DNA of 64,000 nt from Arachis hypogaea (taxonomy: Eukaryota > Streptophyta > Magnoliopsida > Fabales > Fabaceae). The DNA lies in NCBI RefSeq assembly GCF_003086295.3, contig NC_092046.1, positions 108,665,363-108,729,362 of the forward strand, in the 5' to 3' direction. The position numbers were made by a program, and so were the translations under genes. The notes beneath the pieces are model-generated. The model saw only the letters and a program-made list of their open reading frames with translations. It searched no databases and had not been told where the DNA came from. Shown here one piece after another: positions 42,648 to 53,904 of this stretch; the first letter of the stretch is position 1; every line of letters starts with the position of its first letter.

Positions 42648-45311
42648 CTAAGGAGGAGGATCATAGGGGCTCAACTCTTCACCCCTTACTTTGAACTTCT
42701 TTCCTGTGTCTCCATACTCAATATGTTCCAGAGAGAGGATTCTGTTTACTATATAAATCCACATTGGATTGCTAGTCAACACCACTTTCATTCCTGGGGA
42801 GAAACCTTCAGTGGAGATCTTTTTGTTTCTCCATCCTCTGGGTACTTTCTTCTTTTTGGGAATCTCCTCCTTGGTAGATGATGCATTCCCGACACCAAAC
42901 TTAGGTTTGATGTCAGGAGGAATTTTATTGATTGTCACCAAAGGATGTTTGAGCTGCAGATTCTACTGTGCATCATCAGGGGGTTCTTGAAGGTTTGGAT
43001 CAATAAGCTTAGTTTGCATATACCTCTCTTCTTCACCTGCTGAATGTATATCTTTGAAGACATGAAATACCAGTTGCTCATTATGCACTCTAAGCACTAA
43101 TTCACCCACTTCTACATCAATTAAAGCTCTTCCAGTGGCTAGGAAAGGTCATCCTAGGATTATAGAGGCATTCTCATCCTCCTCTGTGTCAAGAATCACA
43201 AAATCTACTGGGAGAAAGAACTTACCCACTTTGACCAAGATATTCTCCACTAATCCATATGCAGGCTTCATAGATTTGTCTACCATCTGTAATGCTATCT
43301 TCGTGGGTTGTGCCTCTTGAATTTGCAGCTTCTTCATCACAGACAGGGGCATTAAATTGATGCTTGCTCCCAGATCACATAACGCTTTCTTAAAGGTTGC
43401 GCTCCCAATGGTGCATGGAATTTGAAAGCTCCCTGGATCTGGCATCTTCTTTGGTAAGTGATTCTGAATGATGGCACTGCATTCTTTAGTCAGGACCACT
43501 GTCTCATCTCCCTTTAAAGGCTTCTTCTTTGACAACAACTCCTTCATGAACTTGACATAGAGAGGTATTTTCTCCAAAACCTCAGCAAAAGGAATATTGA
43601 TTTGCAACTTTCTAAAGACTTCCAAGAACTTTGAAAACTGCTTATCCTTGGTCTCCTTTTGAAGTCTCTGAGGATATGGCATTTTAGGCTTGTACTCAGG
43701 AGCCTTTGGCAATGTAGGATAAGTGTCAAGAGAGTCTGGGAATGGGTTGTCTGTACGCTTTAGAGGGACATGCTCTACTTCTTCCTTCTTCTCCTCTGGA
43801 GCTTCTTTTTCAACGGGCTCCTCACTAACTTGTACTTCCATACTTGCCACTTGTCTATCTATCAAGGTGATAGCCTTGCATTCCTCTCTTGGATTTGGAA
43901 TTGTGTTACCAGGAAGGCTATTAGTGGTCCTCTGATCAATTTCATTAACTCTTGTGGCTATTTGACCCATCTGAATCTCCAAATTCTTGATTGATGCTCT
44001 GGTTTTCTACACAAAACTCTTCATCATCTCCCAATTAGCATCTTCTTGGGATTTAGAGTTTGCCTGCTGAGACTGAAATTGGCGGTTATTGTAATTGTTC
44101 TGTTGGAAGCCGCCTTGAGAATTATTGTTGAAGTTCTGAGGTCTCTGAAGTTGGTTTCTCCACCCAAAATTTGGGTGATTTCTCCACCCTTGATTGTAGG
44201 TTTGAGAATAGGGATCATTATTGGGATTTCTAGGAGCACTCCCCATGTAATTGACCTGTTCAGAAGGGGATTGAGTATAATCATAATTATTATTTTGCAC
44301 AGAATTACCTGCCATGTCATAGGAGGCCTCTTGAGGTGGATTTTGGGTGTTGATAGCTGAGACTTGCATGCCACCCATCTGTTGAGTAAGTAGATTTATT
44401 TGCTGAGACATAAGCTTGTTCTGAGCAAGAAGAGCATTAAGAGCTTCTACTTCCATAACACCCTTCTTTTGAGGAGCCTCAGAGTTCACAGGATTCCTGT
44501 TAGATGAATATAAATATTGGTTGCTAGCAACCAATTCAATAAGCTCAATAGTCTCCTCTGGTGTCTTCTTCTTGTGCAATGAACTGCCTGCAGAAGTATC
44601 TAAGCTCATCTTAGACATCTCACCCAAGCCTTCATAAAAGATATCTAATTGGGTCCATTTAGAGAACATGTCCGGAGGGCATTGCCTAGTCAGTAGCTTG
44701 TATCTCTCCCAAGCTTCATAAAGAGTTTCACCCGCCTTCTGCCTGAAGGTCTGAACCTCTAACCTAAGCTTAGTCAGCTTCTTTGGTGGGAAAAATTTAG
44801 TAAGAAACTCAGTAACAACCTTGTTCCAAGTATCCAAACTCTCCTTGGGTTGGGAATTTAGCCATAGCTTTGCTTTATCTCTCAGAGCAAACGGGAAAAG
44901 CATGAGTCTATACACCTCTGGGTTCACTCCATTTGTCTTCACAGTATCACAAATCTGTAGAAAATCAGATATAAACTGATTTGGATCTTCATGAGGAAGT
45001 CCATGATATTGGCAGTTTTGTTGCACCAGGGTGACCAATTGTGGCTTCAACTCAAAGTTGTTTGCAGCTATAGGAGGCACCACAATGCTTTTTCCATAAA
45101 GATCTGCAGTAGGAGCAGAGTAAGATCCAAGTACTCTCCTTTGTTGCTCATTCTCATTTAGATTTGCCACATTGACATTAGCATTATTATTAGGATCCAT
45201 AGTGGATTCTGCAACCTTGTAAAGTCTTTCTTGTTGCAAACGCCGCCTGAAAGTTCTTTCAGGTTCAGGATCAAAGTCTAAGAGATGTTCTTTATCTATA
45301 TTTCTGCGCAT
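42648..45311 (-). pseudogene. RE-D gag-protease with integrase-like tail
   Basis: Frame from the ATG at 45311. Gag is open for about 434 codons ([65 protein letters not shown]) until TAG at 44007-44009. Protease follows in frame ([10 protein letters not shown]) and meets TGA in place of Arg at 43149-43151 (IILG then stop), then another stop near 42965. The last 70 codons (KKVPRGWRNKK, GMKVVLTSNP, HIEYGDTGKKFKVRGEELSPY) resemble the far end of Athila integrases. No RT, RNase H or DDE core lies between, so the element looks like an in-frame internal deletion of a full polyprotein. Confidence 0.87.
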
Positions 45312-45949
45312 AAGCAAACAGAAGACAAGAAAAGATGGGACTCTCTACGTCAGAGTGCAGAGAAGTCCCTGTGAGGTAACCTGTGTAAAATAATAAAATA
45401 AAACAACTAAAAAAAAACTTTTGAAATTTTTTTTAAGTATAGATAAGTAAATTAAAACAAAATCACTAGGTGACACCAAACTTAATTTCAGAAATTAAAA
45501 AAAAATAATTGAGCAAAATTTTAAGAGTTAAAGCTGAAATTTAAATAAGACTAATAAAATAGAAAAATAAAAATAAAAGAAATAAAGAAGAAAAACGAAA
45601 ATGAAATAAGATAAAATAAATAAAAGAAAAAGACGAAAGAAGGTTTGAAAAAAAAATAAAAAAATTGGATCCAATAAAACTAATAAAATAAAAAAAAATA
45701 ATGAAAGAATAGAAACGAAAGTGAAATAAAAAAATTTAAAAAGAAAACGAAGGAAAAAGAAAATAAAAAAAAGGAAACGGGGGTGGGTGGTACAAATGAA
45801 AGAAAGAAAGGACGAAGAAAAGAAAAAATTACGGGAATAAAATATACAAATAAAGAAATAAAAATTAATAATAATAAAATAAAACTACTTAAAAGAAAAA
45901 TTATCTAATCTAAGAAATCAAACAATGAGTAGTTGTCAATCACAATCAA
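45312..45949 (-). other. RE-D leader, A/G-rich
   Basis: Low-complexity A-rich DNA with GAAA and AATAAA words on the plus strand and one TAAGTTTGGTG (plus-map 45474). No frame. Confidence 0.75.
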
Positions 45950-45967
45950 TCCCCGGCAACGGCACCA
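45950..45967 (-). other. Primer binding site of RE-D (tRNA-Asp)
   Basis: Sense TGGTGCCGTTGCCGGGGA, one mismatch (C to T at a CG) from tRNA-Asp. Confidence 0.9.
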
Positions 45968-45973
45968 AAAACT

Positions 45974-46064
45974 TGGTGCGGATTTTGTAACCACAGACTA
46001 ACCGACAAGTGCACCGGGTCGTACCAAGTAATACCTTACGTGAGTAAGGGTCGATGCCAAAACA
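45974..46064 (-). repeat. 91-bp duplication of the RE-D 5' LTR end
   Basis: 84 bp of LTR end (TGGTGCGG...GGTCGATGCC) followed by AAAACA, then the LTR begins again at 46065. The 3' LTR has no such duplication. Confidence 0.9.
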
Positions 46065-47549
46065 TGGTGCGGATTTTCTAACCACAGACTAACCGGCAAG
46101 TGCACCGGGTCGTACCAAGTAATACCTTACGTGAGTAAGGGTCGATCCCACGAGAATTGATGGATTAAGCAACAATAGTGTTTGATAGGCTTAGTTAGAC
46201 AAACAGAAAATGGTATTGAGATGCAATATAAAAGACATTAACAATATAAAGAATATTGAAGAAAGGCAAGTAAATACTTTGGGAAAAATATGGAGAAGAT
46301 AGTTAACGTTTCAGAGTTATCTATTTTCCGGATTGACTTTTCTTATTAACTATTTTAATCATGCAAGATTTAATTCATGGCAAACTATTTGTGACTAGAC
46401 CCTAATTCCTTAGACCTTCCTAGTCTCCTCTAAAATTCATCAACTGCCAATTCCTTGGTCAACTAATTCCAATTAGAGGGTGATAATTAAATTCTAGTTT
46501 ATATGCCACAAGAATCCTAATTATCCAAAAATAAAGGGATTATATGTCACGTATCCCGTTAAATACAAACAATTAAAAATTCAGGATAATATGTTTTCAA
46601 GCTATTGTTCAAGTAAAGAGCTTTTCCAAGTTATAAAGAACTCAATTAGAACATGGGTCATACTTCCGTTCCACCCAAATTCATAGAATAAAGAACGAAA
46701 ACAATTATTGAAATATAAATCAAAACATGAATTAAAATAGAAAAATAATAATATCAATCCATACAATAGACAGAGCTCCTAACCTTAACAATGAAGGATT
46801 AGTTACTCATGGTTCAGAGTAGAAAATTAGGATTGTAAATTTGTATAGAATTGGAAGTCTGGAATGGAATAATGTTGAGGTGGTATCCCCCTATTTATAT
46901 CTAATCCTAATTAATTTAAAATCTATCTTCTAAAACTAAAAAATAATATCTTTTCCTATTTTCAAAATTTGAATTTAAATTAGAATTAATTATAGCAATC
47001 AGCAAATCTTCAATTGATGGATGGAGGCCACTTGCCTTCACTAGGATCCACGCCTAACTTGGGCTTGGAAGCATGAATTGGAGTTTAGTTGAGTGAAGCT
47101 GTGCCTAACTTGGGCTTTAGTGCGCCTAACTTGAAGTGGGCAGGACCAATCTCGCGTATTGTTGTTGTGTCTTGCGCCTAACTTGAGAAATCTCAAGTTA
47201 GGCGCAGCCTTGGCAGCGAGTTCGGAGAAGAAGTATGGACTATTATATATCGTTGGAAAGTGCTAGAAGTTAGCTTTCCAACGCCACTGAAATCACGTCC
47301 ATTGGACCTCTGTAGCTCGAGTTATTCAGGTTTGAGTGCAGAGAGGTCAGGGTTGACAGCATCATTCGCCTTCAACTTTTCTTCTGCAGAAACTCCATCA
47401 AATCCAGCTGAATGCTACCTAAAATAATTAGAATTGTACAAGACTCAAAGTAGCATCCATAGTGGCTAAAAGATAATTAATTCTTGATTAAACTCAACAA
47501 TTTAAATGCAAATTCACTAGAGAAAGATAGAAAAGATGCTCACGCATCA
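46065..47549 (-). repeat. RE-D 5' LTR
   Basis: 1485 bp. TATA box 46890-46899, CCTAACTTG array about 47050-47206, shared U3 block about 47225-47370. Followed by TGGCG and the RE-A LTR. Confidence 0.93.
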
Positions 47550-47554
47550 TGGCG
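47550..47554. repeat. Probable target duplication of RE-D (right), TGGCG
   Basis: Pairs with GGGCG at 14018-14022. Confidence 0.7.
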
Positions 47555-48080
47555 CACGTCACGCATATGCGTCAGTCACGCGTACACGTCGATGAAGTTT
47601 TGCAATGTCATGCGTACGCGTGATGCACGCGTGCGCATTGCTTAACTACATGGAAACTATGGCAAATTGCATATCATTTTGGAGCCCTCGATGTTAGCTT
47701 TCCAACGCAACTGGAACCGCCTCATTTGGACCTCTGTAGCTCAAGTTATGAATGATTTAGTACAAAGAGGTCAGGCTTTACAGCTTAGCAATTCCTTTAA
47801 TTTCTTGTATTCCTTCCACTTTTGCATGCTTCCTTTCCATCTTTTAAGCCATTTCTGCCCAATAAATCCTGAAAAAACTTAACAAACATATCACGGCATC
47901 GAATGGTAATAAGAGAGGATTAAAATTAGCAAATTTAAGGCCAAAGAAGCATGTTTTCAATCATAGCACAAAATTAGGAAGGAAAATGTAAAACATGCGA
48001 ATTATATGAATAAGTGTGAGTTTAGTGGATAAAATCCACTCAATTAAGCATAAAATGTACCACAAAATAGTGGTGCATCA
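47555..48080 (-). repeat. RE-A 3' LTR, piece 3 (U3)
   Basis: Continues from 14022. CGCGTACGCG-type palindromes to about 47640, the shared U3 block (about 47648-47785), then AT-rich U3 to the GTGGTGCATCA end. All three pieces total about 1.6 kb. Confidence 0.8.
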
Positions 48081-48419
48081 AATCTCCCCACACTTAAATA
48101 TTAGCATGTCCTCATGCTAATCTCAAGAGCAGCTATAAAGGAGTGAAGAAGAATGGTAAAACTTATGAAATGAAACATATCTATATGAATGCAACTAAAT
48201 GCAAAAGATACTTCTACCTACTTAGTTAAAAGTAAACAAATTCTCCAAGACAAACATAAATCAGATTCCACTAATTCAAATCACACAATAAAAGACAAGT
48301 AAACATGTAGGAAGATAGCTCATGAAAGCAGGGAACATAGAATCAAGCATTGAACCCTCACTGGAAGTGTATATGCACTCTAATCCTCAAGTGTCTAGGG
48401 TTAATTCACTCTAATCTCC
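48081..48419 (-). other. RE-A internal 3' end
   Basis: Sense order is noncoding DNA, hairpin B (48101-48120), TTTAAGTGTGGGGAG, LTR. Cut on the right by RE-H. The rest of RE-A lies beyond the window. Confidence 0.78.
48101..48120 (-). other. Hairpin B, 3'-LTR copy of RE-A
   Basis: 8-bp stem TTAGCATG / CATGCTAA, loop AGGA, 20 nt from the LTR. The stem is changed from GCTTG/CAAGC to GCATG/CATGC with pairing kept. Confidence 0.88.
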
Positions 48420-49493
48420 TGACGAGTGAGCTAGTGTCGATCTAGAATTTCTCAAAATGGAATATGTTCATTGCAAGTATAGCTAAATCAACAACTAACT
48501 CTCAACATCAAAGTTTAGTATTTTCAAATACAAAATATATAAACCGAGAGTCTTTCAACCTCGGGTCGTTCTCCCTAGGACGCAATTGGAAGTGTTTCTC
48601 TTTTGGTTGTGAGGAAAAGGGGGTTTTCAAGTAAGAAATGAAAGATTAAAAGAACTAAGCGATAAAAGAACTAAGGAATGAGCAAAATTGAAAGTAATGC
48701 AAGCGACAAGGAATAAGATCAAAACTAGTGAAAATGCTATAAATGCAATAAAGAGCCTTGGCTTAGGAATGAGGATCCAGGGAATCCTATCATCGCCATA
48801 ACCACAACTATGGTAATTATGATGAGTCAATATTGCCTAGTCAACCCCAACCATCGAGGAGTAAGTCAAGCAAGCATAATTGACCTTAATCCATAAGTCC
48901 TAGCTAACTTACCAAACTAGTTGATAAAAAGCTAGCGTCAATGGAAACAAGAGTCAACTAACTACCCAATAATTACCACTAAATGTCGGACATTATGACT
49001 CTAGTATCCTAGGAACTCAAACCACAAGCCAAGGTGGAAAAATCTACTCAAATTATAAAGTTGGCATTTTCACAAACACCTTGTATGCATAAAAGTAAAA
49101 CACGGAAAGTTGCAAGGAAAAATAACAAACTATAACCAACTATCAACAATACCAATAATAAACATCCAAACAAACATAAAGAAAGCATGAAACATTAAAT
49201 TCATCAATCAAAATTTCAAGAACTCAAAATTACAATTATAAACAAAGTGCTTGAACCAAGGGAAATGAAAATAAACACAATGTAATTAAAGAGGAATTAA
49301 AGAGTACTTACAATTAAAGATGATCGAAATCCAAAATTAAGCTTGCTATAAAATGCTACATGAAAACTACATAAACCCTAGGAGAGCTCTCTACTCTACA
49401 CTACTCCTACTCCTAATTAACTATGCTAAGAAAATGTAAAAATGTGGCCTTCTACTCTAATGAAAAGCTTCCCTTCATAAGTGTTGAATTCCG

Positions 49494-49502
49494 CCTATAT
49501 AG
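49494..49502 (-). promoter_or_regulatory. TATA box of RE-H 3' LTR
   Basis: Sense CTATATAGG, immediately downstream of the palindromes in sense. Confidence 0.6.
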
Positions 49503-49585
49503 CACTCCAAATCATCATCCAAGCCTTTAAAAATGGGCCAAAAGGCCTCAGAAAACGCATAGCATGCGTTTCATTAATAAAATCA

Positions 49586-49740
49586 CGTGCAGGGACCTGT
49601 GCGGACGCACAGGTGTGTGCGTCCGCACACTTGGCTAAACATTGACCTGTGCGTACGCACAGGTGTTCGTGCACACGCACACATGGAAATTCTTCCCGTG
49701 CGCACGCACGCTTACTCGTGCGTATGCACACTTCGCTGCG
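49586..49740 (-). repeat. GTGCGTACGCAC palindromes in RE-H U3
   Basis: Several direct copies of TGTGCGKACGCACA and CCTGTGCGTACGCACAGG, themselves inverted repeats rich in CG. Confidence 0.9.
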
Positions 49741-50054
49741 TGTGCTTTTCCTTGTTTTCTTCATGTTTTCTCCCTTGTACATGCTTTCTTCCACTTTTGG
49801 CTATCCATTCTTGTCTCCAAGGCCTGAAATCACTCCGCAAACATGTCATGGCATCAAATGGAATAAAAGTAGAATTAAATTTCTCATTTCAAGCACAAAA
49901 TTGCATGTTTTCACATTTAGGTTCAACTTAGGAGAAAAACACAAAAGTATGCTATTTTGGTGCTTAAGTGTGAGTTCATGTGCTAGAATCCATCCAAATT
50001 AAGTCAAAATATATCATCAAATATGGACTCATCAATTCCCCCATACTTAAACAA

Positions 50055-50072
50055 TAGCATGTCCTCATGCTA
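50055..50072 (-). other. Hairpin B, 3'-LTR copy of RE-H
   Basis: Stem TAGCATG / CATGCTA, loop AGGA, 20 nt from the LTR, followed by TTTAAGTATGGGGG. Confidence 0.88.
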
Positions 50073-50755
50073 AACCAACAAGGAAAATGATCAAAGGGGC
50101 AATCAATTTATTGAATGCAACTACCTATATGCATGCAAGTATGTATATACTATATATATCTATCTATCTATAGTTTCCTATTGATTTGGTAAAAACAAGC
50201 AATCAAATTCCAAGCAAGATTATGAACATATAGGGCTAAGCAAAGAATTAGCTCAATGCAAACAAAATCTATTGAATTGATCCATTCATAAAAAGAAGCA
50301 ACTTGCAAGAATGCATGATAAGAAAGGTGGAAACATAGAATTGAGTGATCAAACCCTCACTAGGTGTGTATACACTCTCATCACTCAGTGTTTAGGGTTT
50401 AATCACTCAAATCTCCTCTAATAATACTTTCAAGGATTTGCTTTTCATCTAACAATCAACAAGTATTTGATGCATGTATGCAAGTATCATGAGGTCTTTA
50501 GAAGGTTGTAATGGGGTTGAGGTAAGGGTAGGATGAGTATATGGCTAAGTAGACTAAAGGATTGAATCTTCGATTAGCTTAAGTATCCAACTCAACCTAT
50601 ATCAACCTAATCACAAAAAAAATGCATTATATCCACCCATTACTTCTTTTCACACACACTCATGCCTTAGTTTCTATTCAAAACACATATGCATTTCTTA
50701 TTCACTTTTTTTTCCTTCTTTTTTTCTTTGGGATAACTTTTGTCCCATCTTATTA

Positions 50756-50778
50756 CTATATATATATATATATATATT
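50756..50778. repeat. TA microsatellite in T-rich DNA
   Basis: About eleven TA units inside a roughly 140-bp T/C-rich run (50700-50840). The hydrophobic frame across it is an artefact of composition. Confidence 0.9.
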
Positions 50779-51802
50779 TCTTTCATTTACTTTTTTTTCT
50801 TTTGTTTTTTCTTTTCTATTTCTTTTTTTCTTTTTCTATGACAAATGCATACGGTTAACACAAATTGAAACATGAATGTGCACCCATTTTCCAAATTTTT
50901 CAATAATTACCCAAAACAAAATTTTTCTCTACCAATGTTTCCCAAAATTTCTCCCACACTTAAATGACGCACACACCTTAACCTAAGCTAATCAAAGATA
51001 CAATTCAAGGTAAATCATGGTTTTTCACTTAGGGTTGTGATGTGCTAATAATTAGAACAAAGGGGATCAAAAAGCTCAAAAGGGGTTAACAAGGGTAGAT
51101 GCAAGGGTAAGGCTGTATGGGTGAGTAAGCTTAATATAAAAAACGGCCTCAATCATGCTCAATGCAATTCAAAACATCAATTATTGGAAATAAAGAATCA
51201 AGCAAAACCGAGATTACAATCATAGAAGAGATATAACACTCAATGAACAAAATTAGTGGTTAAAAAATGTGTAACCACTCATTAAAGCTCAAAAACTCAC
51301 AAGGTATTTGTTCTTTACTCTTCTATGTTCCATGAAATTATTCAAGCAAGTGTAAAAACAATTTTCCAAATCAATTCAATAGAATGCCCTAAAACAAAAT
51401 TCTTGGAAAATCCTTATTGTTTTTCACCAAAATTATTTCATATATGTATGTATGATACGATGGATGCAAATTTTCAAAATTTTCCTAGTTCTCTTCCTAA
51501 TTTTCAATATTACAAAATAATTAACATGAACAATTAGAACAAAATTGAACTAGGTGCTATACTGTTCACATCATCCATTCACAACTTCTATCTATAAAAT
51601 ATATACTAAGAAAAGGATGAAAAATGCAATAACTATGGATGAGCTAAGATGTATATATATACTAGAAGAAAGTGCAATGCAACAATAAAAAATACTCCAA
51701 ATATCTACAAGAAACCTAACAAAAGAAAAAAAATGTGCAAAGCGTTTGGAAAAAGTAACTTTACGCCCTGAAAATGGTGAATCCTCCCCTACACTTAAGC
51801 AT

Positions 51803-51820
51803 TGCACGGTCCTCCATGCA
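51803..51820 (-). other. Hairpin B, internal copy of RE-H
   Basis: Sense stem TGCATGG / CCGTGCA (one G-T pair), loop AGGA, then TTAAGTGTAGGGGAG. A third stem sequence with the same loop and trailing motif. Confidence 0.82.
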
Positions 51821-53259
51821 CGAACACAATCCAGGGAGAATGTCTCTCAAGAGCTCCACTTTCGGTTGGTGGATGCGGGGGCTTGGGTTGTGTGGAATTG
51901 CCAAGTCCCATGTATGCTCGGCATCTCCATCCTCGGTTTCCTCCTCCTCTCCCGGCTCCTTGCCTTCATGTCTCATCCTCAAAAAGAGTGAATAAGGTAT
52001 AATTAGAATTCATAGGCAAGTAGCAGAAAAAGGTAAAGGAGGGAGCAATTCAAGCATCTAATTGAGGAATTTTGCATAGTAGTGTGGAAGACACACAACG
52101 GCCGGTTAAAGTGTCATCCACACAATGAAAAAGTAAGCATGAGTTCCTCAACTAAATGGCCTAAGATGCAAGCAATGAATGAGTATCAATTAAGCACATG
52201 CAAACTTAGGCAAGTACAACAAAAGTGAATTGAATGTAGGAATTATTGGATATTGAAGTTGTACAAGTGAAAGAGAAAAATTGATATAAAATAGCACAAC
52301 AAACAATAACCAATGCAATGATGAAAAGAAAATTACCTATTCATCCTTAACAATAAATAATCACATGGGAAGGTGCTTGCTACAAAAAGTGACATGTCTT
52401 GATAAGAATCAAGTCAAGTCAACTCAAACAAATGCAAAGCATTAACAAGGAGAAAATACCTTGTGATGTGATTATAGTGACTTAAAAATCATGATGAACA
52501 AGCAATTCCATTCAATTCACTGAATTCAATATGTACTTGTTAAAAATTTCACCAAACAAGAAATTAAATATCAATGTCCATATTCATATGGTGTTAGCAA
52601 CTCAAAGCAACAAGTACATTATTGAAATTCCAATCCAAGATAACTTCATAATCATGATTAGAATGCCAAACAAGGATGTATTCCAACACACATGGTTGCG
52701 ACAACACATGCATTAAACAAAAAGTTCATGTAGGCATTATGTCAAACACATGGAGTGCAGTGCACATATTCATCAATTCAAACAAAAATTCAAACATCAG
52801 CAACCCATAAATGAAAAATTTGAACACTTGCAATGAAACAAACAAGAAATTAAGCAAAAGTTAAGCTAAATAACCAAAGTTAAATAAAGAAACCAAAAAT
52901 TAAGTAAGCAACTAAGCATAAAAAGGAAGATTAAAATAAGAAAATTGAAAAGATGAAGAATAGAAAAGAAAGGGATAGGCAACAGTGGCACTTGTGTTAG
53001 CCACTGTGAGGCTCACGGCGATGGAGTTTCGCTGGAGAAGAGAAGAAAGAAGGAAGAAAAAGAAGAAAGAGAGAAGAGAGAAGAAGAAAGAAGAAGAAAA
53101 TCGAAGAGAGAGAGAGACAGAGGTGGCGGTGGTCGGCCGGCGACGGTGGTGGTCGCCGGAAGAAGCGAGGTGGTAGAAGAAGAAAGAAGGAAAGAAGAAA
53201 AGGGGTGAGGAGTGGCGCAACAGGGCACCCCTTCCTTATTATTGCCCAGACCACGACCC

Positions 53260-53622
53260 GTGCATACGCACAAAGGTGTGTGCGTACGCACACCAGCAAA
53301 ATCTGGGGGCGTTCTTGTGCACAGGACGTGTGAGCGCTGCTGGCAGAGGGGGTGTTAAGATGTATGCGTGCGCACAGGTCTGTGCGCATGCACGGAACAC
53401 CTTTTTTTTTAAGTAGGTAAAAATGACCATGTGTGCGTACGCACAGAGAGTCGTGCGTACGCACAGAATGAAAGTGTGGTAGGGTGCGCGTGCATAGAGG
53501 GTGCGAGCGCTGCGAACAGAGCGTGTGAAAACAGGTGTGCATGCACACACTGGTGTGCGCCGCACCGGTAGTGAAAAACAGGGGAAGTGCGCGTATGCAC
53601 GAGGCTGTGCGCACGCAGAGAA
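53260..53622 (-). repeat. GTGCGTACGCAC palindrome field of RE-H
   Basis: Many copies of TGTGCGTACGCACA and close forms, the same word family as in its own LTR, between hairpin A and the purine tract. This is the same position as the GGCGTT arrays of RE-E and RE-G. Cysteine- and histidine-rich frames here are artefacts. Confidence 0.88.
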
Positions 53623-53836
53623 CTCTGTTTCTGCAACATTTTTAAAGCCTCTAAGGCACCAACCATGATATCAATCAATGTTTTTCAAGCCTAAAACACA
53701 TCATTCATCAAAAACACATGATCAAACATAAAATTCAACTAAATTCAACCTAGAATGCAATCAAACTAAGCTAATTAAAGAGACAAAATTCAATAAACAA
53801 AACTAAAAGAAAGAAGGGTTGAAAGGATATTACCAT

Positions 53837-53854
53837 GGTGGGGTGTCTCCCACC
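53837..53854 (-). other. Hairpin A of RE-H
   Basis: Stem GGTGGG / CCCACC, sense loop AGACAC, 51 nt after the ORF stop at 53905. The stem differs from the others at a paired position. Confidence 0.85.
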
Positions 53855-53904
53855 TAGCACTTTGGTTTTAAGTCCTCAAGTTGGACTTTTGGTTGTAGCT
53901 CACA

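Larger units (their letters stand above)
14023..47549 (-). mobile_element. RE-D, non-autonomous gag-protease LTR element carrying RE-E
   Basis: LTRs at 14023-15509 and 46065-47549, tRNA-Asp primer site at 45950-45967, gag-protease frame at 42648-45311, and 3' region at 15510-16899. Everything between 16900 and 42597 is later insertion and duplication. Without that, RE-D is about 7.8 kb. By eye the LTRs differ at about 3.4%, the most of any pair here except RE-I. It lacks reverse transcriptase, RNase H and the integrase core and must have moved using another element's enzymes. Confidence 0.88.
48420..50034 (-). repeat. RE-H 3' LTR
   Basis: 1615 bp, TGACGAGTGAGC...GGACTCATCA. TATA box (sense CTATATAGG) at 49494-49502. 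GTGCGTACGCAC-type palindromes at 49586-49740. Frames here are not genes. Confidence 0.93.
50035..53836 (-). other. RE-H 3' noncoding region
   Basis: 3.8 kb. In sense: hairpin A, the palindrome field (53260-53622), a GAAGAA-rich tract on the plus strand (53035-53120), a long unassigned AT-rich stretch (51990-52950), hairpin B (51803-51820), another TTTAAGTGTGGGAG copy near 50944, T-rich and TA repeats (50700-50840), a block similar to RE-I 59460-60330, hairpin B, LTR. A 73-codon frame ending at 51761 may be a remnant of an ORF2 end. I see no functional gene. Confidence 0.72.

Noticed and set aside
49495..49794. Cysteine- and histidine-rich frames near 49500-50000 and 53000-53680
   Set aside because: They come from GTGCGTACGCAC palindromes read in several frames on both strands. 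The composition mimics a Cys/His-rich protein.
50622..50858. Phenylalanine-rich frame that looks like a membrane protein
   Set aside because: It spans a T-rich and TA simple repeat. No conserved start or motif.
52912..53220. Ser/Phe-rich frames opposite the GAAGAA tract
   Set aside because: Purine-tract artefact on the complementary strand.
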